Below, in pieces: positions 1 through 4,699 of a DNA stretch of 5,450 nt. The stretch covers positions 1 to 5,450 of the forward strand of contig JAAZFA010000178.1 in assembly GCA_012511995.1 (NCBI GenBank), written 5' to 3'. Every line of letters begins with the position of its first letter. Within the stretch, counting starts at the first letter, position 1. A program made the position numbers and the translations under genes. This stretch comes from Thermoproteota archaeon (GTDB taxonomy: Archaea; Thermoproteota; Bathyarchaeia; Bathyarchaeales; Bathycorpusculaceae). The notes beneath the pieces are model-generated. The model worked only from the letters and a program-made list of their open reading frames with translations, searched no databases and was not told where the DNA came from.

Positions 1-176
1 CATAGCTTGGCTGCAGCCAACACTGATTCAAGATGTTGGTGCTTTAAGCCAGGTAGCGGTCGTTTTTCTCGGATGTTGGTAATGTGGAGCGCTTGGCCAG
101 TGATGGCGGCTATGGCTATGGATAGGCGAAGTATGGTTCCGCTGCCGCTTTTTTGACTACCATCAATCTCGATCAT
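1..176 (-). CDS. rtcA: RNA 3'-terminal phosphate cyclase, N-terminal part (cut by window edge)
   Basis: This is the first 58 codons of a gene that runs off the left edge. RtcA converts RNA 3'-phosphate ends to 2',3'-cyclic phosphates using ATP through a covalent RtcA-AMP intermediate. The translation opens MIEIDGSQKSGSGTILR, continues with an AITGQ stretch near residue 25 and NIREKRPLPGLKHQHL near residues 34-49. These match the family signatures DGS-x(5)-G-x-I-L-R, TG-x-P/A, NIR-x-x-R-x-x-PGL-x-x-QHL. The usual GEGGGQ loop reads QKSGSGT here, a variant I associate with some archaeal members. The ATG at 174-176 is chosen because the family starts at this residue; no Shine-Dalgarno precedes it, and a TATA-like element lies 27 nt upstream, so the mRNA may be leaderless. 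The catalytic histidine lies in the missing C-terminal part, so activity cannot be judged. It is divergent from the gene at 311. The family call is firm; cyclase rather than RCL1-like role is inferred. Confidence 0.88.
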   Translation of the reverse strand, partial: MIEIDGSQKSGSGTILRLSIAIAAITGQALHITNIREKRPLPGLKHQHLESVLAAAKL

Positions 177-198
177 ACACCATTTTAATAGCGAATCA

Positions 199-208
199 GT
201 TTTAAAAA
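199..208 (-). promoter_or_regulatory. TATA-like box of rtcA
   Basis: Read on the minus strand the sequence is TTTTTAAAAC. Its centre lies about 27 nt before the ATG at 176, the spacing expected between an archaeal TATA box and the transcription start. Transcription would therefore begin at or within a nucleotide or two of the start codon, giving a leaderless mRNA. It is inferred from sequence and spacing only. Confidence 0.5.
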
Positions 209-262
209 TGATCAGCTTTTTGTTTTCTATTGGTATTAACTAGTATTTGGTAGGTTAGAAAT

Positions 263-272
263 AATTATTAAG
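263..272 (+). promoter_or_regulatory. TATA-like box of the 152-aa coiled-coil gene
   Basis: The stretch AATTATTAAG is the most TATA-like element before the plus-strand gene at 311. Initiation about 26 nt downstream would give a leader of roughly 15-18 nt that carries the ribosome site GAGGT at 298-302. This divergent intergenic region (177-310) holds no gene; besides the two TATA-like elements I see nothing in it. Confidence 0.4.
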
Positions 273-310
273 TGTCAAGGCTTACTTAGGCTTCAAAGAG
301 GTCGCGTCAA

Positions 311-769
311 GTGAGTATTGAACAAGAAAAACTAGACCAGATTCTAAGAAAAGTCGAAGAAATGAACGCAAGCATTATAAAAATGTCGGATGAATTACGC
401 TCAGTTTCTGCTTCACTTAAGTCACTTGCAGTTGGACAAATCACACAACCCCCCACAGTTCATGTAATAAACTCTACCACGAAACCTTTGTCCAAACCCT
501 TAACCTCTCCAGTTGCAACTTCAACTGCGCCTGCGATAGCAGAGAGCCCCAAAATGCGTTCAATAGATGACATACGCATGTCTTTCCCAGAAGAGCTCGA
601 AGCACGCCTTAGCTTTGAAGCAAAAGGCGACTACATCATAATCAAACCCAAACAATTCCTTGGGTCTGAAAACTTTGCCAAGATTGCAGCTGCTTCACGA
701 GGGATGGGTGGCGAATATATCAGTGCAGGAAAAGATTCACATTTCAGGATTCCAAAGAAAAAATCCTAA
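311..769 (+). CDS. Conserved-looking archaeal protein: coiled coil, Thr/Pro linker, small C-terminal domain
   Basis: The 152-aa product has three zones. Residues 2-40 are a charged amphipathic helix with heptad character (EKLDQILRKVEEMNASI), likely an oligomerising coiled coil. Residues 44-82 are a low-complexity linker rich in Thr, Pro, Ser and Ala. Residues 84-148 form a compact domain with a predicted alpha-beta pattern and the motif GDYIIIKPKQFLGSENFAKI followed by GGEYISAGKDSHFRIP, ending in a basic KKKS tail. I have the impression that the last domain recurs in archaeal proteins, but I cannot name it; the conserved-looking Gly, Lys, Phe and basic residues could suit nucleic-acid binding, which is speculation. 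No signal peptide or membrane segment is present, so it is probably cytoplasmic. The GTG start is supported by AGAGGT at 297-302, 8 nt upstream. Its stop codon abuts the stop of the convergent broken gene at 770. Confidence 0.8.
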   Translation: MSIEQEKLDQILRKVEEMNASIIKMSDELRSVSASLKSLAVGQITQPPTVHVINSTTKPLSKPLTSPVATSTAPAIAESPKMRSIDDIRMSFPEELEARLSFEAKGDYIIIKPKQFLGSENFAKIAAASRGMGGEYISAGKDSHFRIPKKKS

Positions 770-1305
770 CTAATTATTTAATTTGTTACCCATTATCAAA
801 GCTTTATACATTATATGTGTCTGAGATTTCACTTCACCCTTTTCAGAAGCCTTGGGCAACAGTACACCATTTAACTCCATTCCCAGATACTTTAATGATA
901 GATTAAACATGCCCAAAATGTGTCGCACACATCCACGTCTTCTCCCGCGGGAACAATAAAGCGTCTCGTTTTCCCTTGAGCTTCTTAGATCCGATAAAGG
1001 GTCTGAGATGGTCTTGAAATAACTTCATTTTCGCTAATGGACCATACCAATAGAGCGGCGTTCCAAAAAGAATAACGTCGGTCTTTCCAATTTTGGATAA
1101 AGCGGTCGCATGTCATCATTCAAGACATATTGACGACCTGTTTTTTTACATAACCTGCAATCTATACATGGGGCAATGTCTACATCGTAAAGGTATACTT
1201 TTTCAATGACATTCCTCTTTTTGTTTGTTCCCTCAAGAACGGTACTTACGAGTAGGTCAATGCCTTTTCGGGGGGAGGGGTACCCACTAAACCCAAAATC
1301 ATCAT
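770..1305 (-). pseudogene. Broken flavodoxin-fold NAD(P)H-dependent FMN reductase / iron-sulfur flavoprotein relative
   Basis: This otherwise gene-free stretch reads as one flavoprotein if frames are joined. In order, it gives MMILGLVGTP, then DLLVSTVLEGT, then KVYLYDVDIAPCIDCRLCKK and NDDMRPLYPKL. A second frame gives DVILFGTPLYWYGPLAKMKL and LRPFIGSKKLKGKR. A third gives IVPAGEDVDVCDT, and a fourth LGMFNLSLKYLGMELNGVLL up to a TAG at 770-772. These are the FMN phosphate loop, the Cys cluster, the GTPLYWYGP flavin-contact motif and the C-terminal helix of the family, in the right order. Four single-base losses are needed: near 1270-1283 (six-G and four-G runs), 1084-1088, 955-962 and 915-924. 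Restoring four bases gives 540 nt, about 179 aa, the normal family size. The fourth Cys expected after CxxCxxC appears to be Tyr. Intact members reduce FMN, quinones or similar acceptors. Neighbouring genes are intact, which favours true decay over poor sequence, although base-calling error in homopolymers is possible. Confidence 0.85.
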
Positions 1306-1320
1306 CTTAATTTATTCAAT

Positions 1321-1341
1321 GAGTTATACTTTGAATATAAC
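1321..1341 (-). promoter_or_regulatory. Possible promoter remnant of the broken flavoprotein gene
   Basis: The 49-bp gap between the acylphosphatase stop and the ATG at 1305 contains two minus-strand TATA-like elements, GTTATATTC (1333-1341) and AAGTATAACTC (1321-1331). The first is 32 nt from the start codon, so transcription could begin about 5 nt before it. No Shine-Dalgarno sequence is seen. Confidence 0.3.
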
Positions 1342-1354
1342 ATTCAAGCAAGTA

Positions 1355-1630
1355 TTAGGCTATGGCAAAATCTTGAAATTCTTCTTTAAATGGTTCCCAA
1401 TCTACAGTTATGTCACTGACAAAAGCCCCCCGTGGACCCTTACTACAGAATTCAACGACTGCCTTTACGGCGACTTCTTCGCCTTCAAAAAGAGCTTCCA
1501 CTCGCCCATCATCCAAATTTTTAACCCATCCCTTCACACCATGGATTTGAGCTTGGTGCTTTGTATTTTGCCTAAAGTATACACCTTGTACTCGACCGGT
1601 AACGTAGACATGCGCCCTTGTTTTTGACAT
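1355..1630 (-). CDS. acyP: Acylphosphatase
   Basis: The 91-aa product is a complete, typically sized acylphosphatase, a small cytoplasmic alpha/beta enzyme that hydrolyses the carboxyl-phosphate bond of acyl phosphates such as acetyl phosphate or carbamoyl phosphate. The phosphate-binding loop GRVQGVYFRQNTKHQA (residues 12-27) carries the catalytic Arg20, and GWVKNLDDGRVEALFEG (34-50) carries the catalytic Asn38. The C-terminal half contains KGPRGAFVSDI and ends in a WEPFKEEFQDFAI strand, as in archaeal and thermophilic members. The ATG at 1630 is the family start; no clear ribosome site is present, but a TATA-like box lies about 26 nt upstream, so a leaderless mRNA is likely. That box overlaps the 3' end of the glycosylase gene upstream, 25 nt away, so the gene may be transcribed both alone and with its neighbour. 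The biological substrate cannot be told from sequence. Confidence 0.95.
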   Translation of the reverse strand: MSKTRAHVYVTGRVQGVYFRQNTKHQAQIHGVKGWVKNLDDGRVEALFEGEEVAVKAVVEFCSKGPRGAFVSDITVDWEPFKEEFQDFAIA

Positions 1631-1651
1631 AAATCATCCGTTCTGGTAAAC

Positions 1652-1661
1652 TATTTTAATA
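1652..1661 (-). promoter_or_regulatory. TATA-like box of acyP, overlapping the end of the upstream gene
   Basis: On the minus strand the sequence is TATTAAAATA. Its centre is about 26 nt before the acyP ATG, matching leaderless archaeal initiation. It spans the last Tyr codon and the TAA stop of the glycosylase gene, so a private acyP promoter appears to be built into the end of the neighbour. Confidence 0.5.
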
Positions 1662-2123
1662 CATTCTTTGAGGTTTAATTGTTTCTCCAACGGAGTAGAG
1701 AAAAAGAGCGGCTGTAGTTGGTCCTATCCGCTCGAATCGGTCGGACAACGCCTTAACCACTTTAGAATAGTTGCTCGATTTATCAAAGCTATCTAAATAA
1801 CTTTGAAACGAGCCATATTGACTTCTAATTTTCATGAATTGCTTAGCATTTTCTACAATCGCATGTATTTTGTACCTGTTGCGGATTATGTTTTTGATGT
1901 TTAGGAGTTGTTCAATGTCAGGTTCTTTGAAGTTGGCTATTTTTTCGACATCAAAATTACAGAGAGCATGTTTTATATTTGACCACTTCTTGGCCACAAT
2001 TGCCCAATTGAGTCCAGTTTGAAATAGCACTCGACATAGATTCTCAAAATAGTCATTATCACTGCTCGGTCGTTTATCCCGATACCACCAGTTCGGATAC
2101 TCAGTTTGACTCACAGAATCCAT
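1656..2123 (-). CDS. DNA-3-methyladenine glycosylase I-like protein (short archaeal form)
   Basis: The 155-aa product resembles the Tag branch of the helix-hairpin-helix DNA glycosylases, which excise 3-methyladenine from alkylated DNA and start base-excision repair. Matching blocks in order are DNDYFENLCRVLFQTGLNWAI (22-42, like the E. coli QAGLSW block, Trp40 matching the base-stacking Trp46), FDVEKIANFKEPDIEQLL (57-74), IIRNRYKIHAIVENAKQF (79-96) and the GPTTAALFLYSVG helix (134-146). Against E. coli Tag (187 aa) it is shorter at the C-terminus. It lacks the zinc-binding Cys/His residues at both ends, and Val32 stands where base-recognising Glu38 is expected. Short archaeal homologues of this type exist as far as I know, so this may be a subfamily feature and not damage. 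Substrate and activity are uncertain. The ATG at 2123 has a TATA-like box 26 nt upstream and no good ribosome site. Confidence 0.8.
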   Translation of the reverse strand: MDSVSQTEYPNWWYRDKRPSSDNDYFENLCRVLFQTGLNWAIVAKKWSNIKHALCNFDVEKIANFKEPDIEQLLNIKNIIRNRYKIHAIVENAKQFMKIRSQYGSFQSYLDSFDKSSNYSKVVKALSDRFERIGPTTAALFLYSVGETIKPQRMY

Positions 2124-2144
2124 AATTAAACCAAATCAGAACTG

Positions 2145-2153
2145 GTATTATAA
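2145..2153 (-). promoter_or_regulatory. TATA-like box of the glycosylase gene
   Basis: On the minus strand the core reads ATTATAATA. The centre is 26 nt before the ATG at 2123, the same geometry as for rtcA and acyP, again implying a leaderless mRNA. Confidence 0.5.
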
Positions 2154-2233
2154 TTGTTTCGAAATAAAACCACTGCGAACAAGTCACTTTCAATCACCTC
2201 TCCGCTGTTCTATTAAGTCGTTTCAAGCCCCAC

Positions 2234-2241
2234 TTTATAAG
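2234..2241 (+). promoter_or_regulatory. TATA-like box of the 111-aa gene
   Basis: TTTATAAG closely resembles the archaeal TATA consensus and would start transcription near 2264, just before the ribosome site GGAG at 2267-2270. A second element, TTTATA at 2245-2250, would start near 2273 and could instead support a leaderless ATG at 2272. The rest of the 2124-2271 gap shows no gene. Confidence 0.45.
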
Positions 2242-2280
2242 GGATTTATACAAAATAACGTCAAGTGGAGAATGTGTAAT

Positions 2281-2616
2281 ATGTTAAAAGATAACTCTGG
2301 TAAACTAATGGTTTATGCTTCAACTGGTTTTCTAGACAGAGAACGGTTAGAATCTGTCCGAGATGCAACCAAAGAAACTGCAAAACGTTTGAACCTCGAC
2401 TTTGAGATGGTGAGATTTGAACGTCAAAGCACGCCTATCTATGTTTATTATGGAGAAAGTGACAGAGAACCTATCCCTTTATACTGTGATGCGGGGAAAG
2501 TTTCGGGAAATAAAGAGATAATTAGCGCCTTGCGGCACATGATGTTTGTATTGTCTTTTCATCCAAAGCACCTAGTGTTGGCTCAGATGAGGAGTGAACT
2601 GCTCAAACTTTCCTAA
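2281..2616 (+). CDS. Small hypothetical protein
   Basis: The 111-aa product is not a family I recognise. It opens with a beta-rich stretch (KLMVYASTGFLD), then a charged helix (RERLESVRDATKETAKRLNL). Next come a strand pair (FEMVRFE, PIYVYYGES), a PIPLYCDAGK motif around residue 67 and a C-terminal helical part with HMMFVLSFHPKHLVL. It has no signal peptide or clear membrane span. The MMFVLSFHPKH segment is hydrophobic but too short and broken to be a confident helix across the membrane. Codon use looks like that of the neighbours and the frame is uninterrupted, so I take it as a real gene. Two in-frame ATGs exist. The one at 2281 is chosen because GGAG at 2267-2270 is 10 nt away, whereas from 2272 it is only 1 nt away; the longer form would add MCN. 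The 3' end overlaps the convergent gene by 14 bp. Confidence 0.65.
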   Translation: MLKDNSGKLMVYASTGFLDRERLESVRDATKETAKRLNLDFEMVRFERQSTPIYVYYGESDREPIPLYCDAGKVSGNKEIISALRHMMFVLSFHPKHLVLAQMRSELLKLS

Positions 2617-2926
2617 ATTTTATCGACTGATTCTCTAAAATAACCTCGTAAACTTGGTTAACATCAAAATTGATGGCTAAACTGTCATATTCATGTTCAG
2701 TTAGAAACAGGATAATTTTTGGGGTTGCCATTTGTTGACGTTGAGGTAAAAAAGGCATCTGCGTTTGAAGCGCTTGCATGATATCTTGTGCCATTTTTGC
2801 TTCGTCAGTTTGTGGTCTTACGATGTAGGGGTTTACCTCACGTTCCTCTAGCAGTTCAATTCTTTTTCCAAGATTACCGTCTACGTCGCGGGTAGATTCG
2901 ATTTTGTTCACTCGTACGCGGAACAA
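2603..2926 (-). CDS. Small conserved-looking archaeal protein, possibly arcadin-1-like
   Basis: The 107-aa product has an N-terminal strand pair (MFRVRVNKIE, KRIELLEEREV), a middle helix (DEAKMAQDIMQALQTQMPFL, residues 41-60), a Gln-rich linker (PQRQQM) and a C-terminal unit with ILFLTEHEYDSLAINFDVNQ followed by VYEVILENQSIKFRKV. The LTEHEYDSL and FDVNQVYEV elements remind me of arcadin-1, a small protein encoded near the actin homologue crenactin in some archaea. This is recall without alignment, and no crenactin or other arcadin gene is in the window. The protein is probably cytoplasmic. Its start appears to be TTG at 2924-2926, backed by a strong AAGGAG at 2937-2942 with a 10-nt gap; a GTG five codons later at 2911 is the alternative. 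It follows padR on the same strand after 84 bp and seems to have its own TATA element. Confidence 0.7.
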   Translation of the reverse strand: MFRVRVNKIESTRDVDGNLGKRIELLEEREVNPYIVRPQTDEAKMAQDIMQALQTQMPFLPQRQQMATPKIILFLTEHEYDSLAINFDVNQVYEVILENQSIKFRKV

Positions 2927-2936
2927 GCGTTATTCT

Positions 2937-2942
2937 CTCCTT
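2937..2942 (-). promoter_or_regulatory. Shine-Dalgarno site deciding a TTG start
   Basis: The minus-strand sequence AAGGAG is the strongest ribosome site in the window. It sits 10 nt before TTG at 2926, and no in-frame ATG lies nearby, so it supports the rare start codon for the 107-aa protein. Confidence 0.6.
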
Positions 2943-2966
2943 GTCTTAATGATAAATATTCATACA

Positions 2967-2974
2967 TTTAAATC
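2967..2974 (-). promoter_or_regulatory. TATA-like box of the 107-aa gene
   Basis: ATTTAAAT is centred about 26 nt before position 2944, which would place the transcription start immediately ahead of the AAGGAG ribosome site. A second AT-rich element at 2951-2959 is possible but would start transcription after the ribosome site. Confidence 0.35.
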
Positions 2975-3010
2975 ATTAACAATAAATGGTCATAAATAAT
3001 CTGCGATATC

Positions 3011-3580
3011 TTATGTTATGGCTTGATTTTCATTTTTTAGTTGATTAATTTTGTCATTGACATCGTTAAGCAGTTTACGCACCTCTTTTATGCATTCTAT
3101 GAGTTGTTTTCGTTTTTCCTCAAGCGAAAGCAACGTTAGGTCGCATTTTTTTTCTTCTAAAAAAGCGGTAAACGGCGAAGGCGGCATTGGAATGTTGGGG
3201 GCTTCTACATTAAGGACATCTCGGGAGAATTCGTTGAAAAGATTGCTTAGATTCTTGAAGATCTCGGATTGTTTAACTATTGCCCTCTTTAAGATAGTAT
3301 CGCCTGACTTTGTGATTGTATAAACTTTTAAACGTCTATTCTTTAGCGTTTCCCAGTGTCCTTTGATGTAACCTGATTTTTCAAGATTATTTAATATGGG
3401 GTATACTCCGCCTGCGGTGGGTCGCCAGAAGCCTCTGGTACGTTGATTAATTTCTTTCATTATTTCATATCCGTGGGCTGGTTTTTTGTTAAGGAGTATG
3501 AGAACCCCGAGTCGAATGTACCCTTTTTGTGCTTCTTTCGTCCAGTTCTGAGTGGTTTGGTCTTCTTTGTCAGGCTTCAT
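3011..3580 (-). CDS. PadR-family transcriptional regulator
   Basis: The 189-aa product is a winged-helix repressor. After a short polar N-terminus, residues 20-95 form the PadR domain. It includes YIRLGVLILLNKKPAHGYEIMKEI (21-44), the recognition region WRPTAGGVYPILNNLEKSGYI (52-72) and the wing RLKVYTITKSG (83-93). Residues 97-122 and 140-185 are helical and highly charged, the latter (SLEEKRKQLIECIKEVRKLL) a likely dimerising coiled coil; a Pro-rich hinge (PNIPMPPSPF) lies between. PadR proteins bind palindromic operators as dimers and often repress a neighbouring exporter until a hydrophobic ligand or stress signal releases them. That fits the position divergent from an ABC exporter with an inverted repeat between. 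The ATG at 3580 has AGGAT at 3586-3590, 5 nt upstream. Ligand unknown. Confidence 0.93.
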   Translation of the reverse strand: MKPDKEDQTTQNWTKEAQKGYIRLGVLILLNKKPAHGYEIMKEINQRTRGFWRPTAGGVYPILNNLEKSGYIKGHWETLKNRRLKVYTITKSGDTILKRAIVKQSEIFKNLSNLFNEFSRDVLNVEAPNIPMPPSPFTAFLEEKKCDLTLLSLEEKRKQLIECIKEVRKLLNDVNDKINQLKNENQAIT

Positions 3581-3614
3581 TTGTTATCCTATTAATTAGT
3601 GATCGTGAGGAATA

Positions 3615-3623
3615 CTTATATTT
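3615..3623 (-). promoter_or_regulatory. TATA-like box of padR
   Basis: On the minus strand the sequence is AAATATAAG. Initiation would fall near 3593, just before the ribosome site AGGAT (3586-3590), leaving a leader of about 13 nt. It lies 4 bp from the inverted repeat, so PadR bound there could also control its own gene. Confidence 0.5.
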
Positions 3624-3627
3624 TACC

Positions 3628-3654
3628 GAAATATATTGCAATCAATTATATTTC
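3628..3654. promoter_or_regulatory. Inverted repeat, candidate PadR operator overlapping the ABC promoter
   Basis: GAAATATA at 3628-3635 is repeated as the exact reverse complement TATATTTC at 3647-3654, with an 11-bp spacer that itself has TTG and CAA in partial symmetry. The centre-to-centre distance of the arms is 19 bp, about two helical turns, suitable for a dimeric winged-helix protein. The left arm coincides with a plus-strand TATA-like element (AAATATATT, 3629-3637) that would start transcription near 3659, ahead of the ABC gene. Binding would therefore block TBP. The operator role is inferred from position and symmetry; AT-rich DNA yields such palindromes by chance fairly easily. Confidence 0.5.
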
Positions 3655-3671
3655 AAAATTATACAGGTGAA

Positions 3672-4697
3672 ATGTCATTGGAAAACACTAACATGATCGA
3701 AGTAAGGAACTTGTCAAAATACTTCAAAGCACTCAAGGCTGTTGACGACATCTCGTTTACTGTAAAGAAGGGCGAAATCTTTGGATTACTGGGTCCTAAT
3801 GGTGCAGGTAAAAGTACGACACTACGCATCTTATCAACACTATCAAGACCGACAAGTGGAAAAGCAACTATCAACGGTTATGACATAGTGAAAAACGATA
3901 ACAAAGTAAGAGAATTATTAGGTATCGTATCAGAGAAAATGATTGTATACGACAGGCTAACCGCTAAAGAAAATCTATGGTTTTTCGGTTGCTTGTATGG
4001 CATACCAAAAGAGAAATTAAACAAACGTGTAGCCGACCTCTTAGAGCTTGCTAACCTTACACCGTTTAAGGATAAACAGGTAGGTACATTCTCAACAGGT
4101 ATGCGGCAAAGGATAAATGTTATCCGTGCTTTGCTAAACGACCCTCAGGTCTTATTTTTGGATGAACCCACTTTAGGTTTAGACCCTCAGTCATCTGTTG
4201 AAATTCGAGACTTTATCAAGAACTTGAACAAAGAAAAAGGAACCACACTTATAATTACAACTCACATGATGGTTGACGCAGACATACTCTGTGATCGTAT
4301 AGCCATTGTTGACCATGGAAAAATCATAGCGTTAGACACTTCAGCTAATCTTAAAAGGGCAACTGTTGGGGATAACACATTGATCATAAAACTAGCGATC
4401 TCCAATCTAACTGGTGAAATGGTAACGAAATTAAAAGAATTATCCTGTGTGGATGCAGTAATACAAGAAAATGAAATGCAACTTCGAGTAGTTGTTCACG
4501 GAGAAAATGCGTTTGATGAAATATTAGATACTGTCAGGAGCATGAAAGGTAAAATTAGCTCTATGGAAAATCTTCAGCCAACACTTGAAGATGTGTTTCT
4601 ACATATGACTGGTCGGCATGTTCGTGATGTTTTGGAAGCTAAAGCCCCACAGCAAATGAGACCGCATGGCATGCGCAAGCCACAAAGAGGGCGATAA
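3672..4697 (+). CDS. ABC transporter ATP-binding protein, drug/lipid exporter type (DrrA-like)
   Basis: The 341-aa product is the ATPase half of an ABC-2 exporter. Numbered from the ATG at 3672, Walker A is GPNGAGKST (41-49), the signature FSTGMRQR (140-147), Walker B VLFLDEP (160-166), the D-loop LGLD (168-171) and the H-loop His198 in ITTHMM. The Q-loop position has Glu88 (VSEKMIVYDRLT) in place of Gln. After residue 225 comes a regulatory domain of the kind found in DrrA/NatA proteins, ending in LQPTLEDVFLHMTGR, and then a basic tail (MRPHGMRKPQRGR). It would work with the permease encoded 2 nt downstream to export a drug, lipid or similar compound across the membrane. The start is uncertain. 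GGTGA (3666-3670) lies 1 nt before ATG 3672, 7 nt before an in-frame TTG at 3678, and too far from ATG 3693. An upstream TTG at 3636 lies inside the promoter and is unlikely. Likely PadR-regulated. Confidence 0.95.
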   Translation: MSLENTNMIEVRNLSKYFKALKAVDDISFTVKKGEIFGLLGPNGAGKSTTLRILSTLSRPTSGKATINGYDIVKNDNKVRELLGIVSEKMIVYDRLTAKENLWFFGCLYGIPKEKLNKRVADLLELANLTPFKDKQVGTFSTGMRQRINVIRALLNDPQVLFLDEPTLGLDPQSSVEIRDFIKNLNKEKGTTLIITTHMMVDADILCDRIAIVDHGKIIALDTSANLKRATVGDNTLIIKLAISNLTGEMVTKLKELSCVDAVIQENEMQLRVVVHGENAFDEILDTVRSMKGKISSMENLQPTLEDVFLHMTGRHVRDVLEAKAPQQMRPHGMRKPQRGR

Positions 4698-4699
4698 AC

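Noticed and set aside
1270..1280. G-rich run considered as a G-quadruplex or regulatory element
   Set aside because: There are only two G runs, too few for a quadruplex, and they fall in the phosphate-loop codons of the broken flavoprotein gene, where they mark a likely lesion.
1319..1627. A 102-codon open frame on the plus strand
   Set aside because: It lies entirely opposite the acylphosphatase gene, has no family features and is a shadow of that gene.
1834..2022. A 62-codon plus-strand frame with hydrophobic residues resembling a membrane segment
   Set aside because: It is antisense to the glycosylase gene; the hydrophobicity is a by-product of the opposite-strand codons.
2941..3010. AT-rich gap with repeated ATTTA-like words, considered as an iteron array or replication origin
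   Set aside because: The words are short and irregularly spaced and are explained by promoter elements in AT-rich DNA.
3051..3323. A 90-codon Ser-rich plus-strand frame
   Set aside because: It is antisense to padR, whose winged-helix assignment is secure.
3659..3874. A 71-codon minus-strand frame
   Set aside because: It is antisense to the Walker A region of the ABC ATPase.
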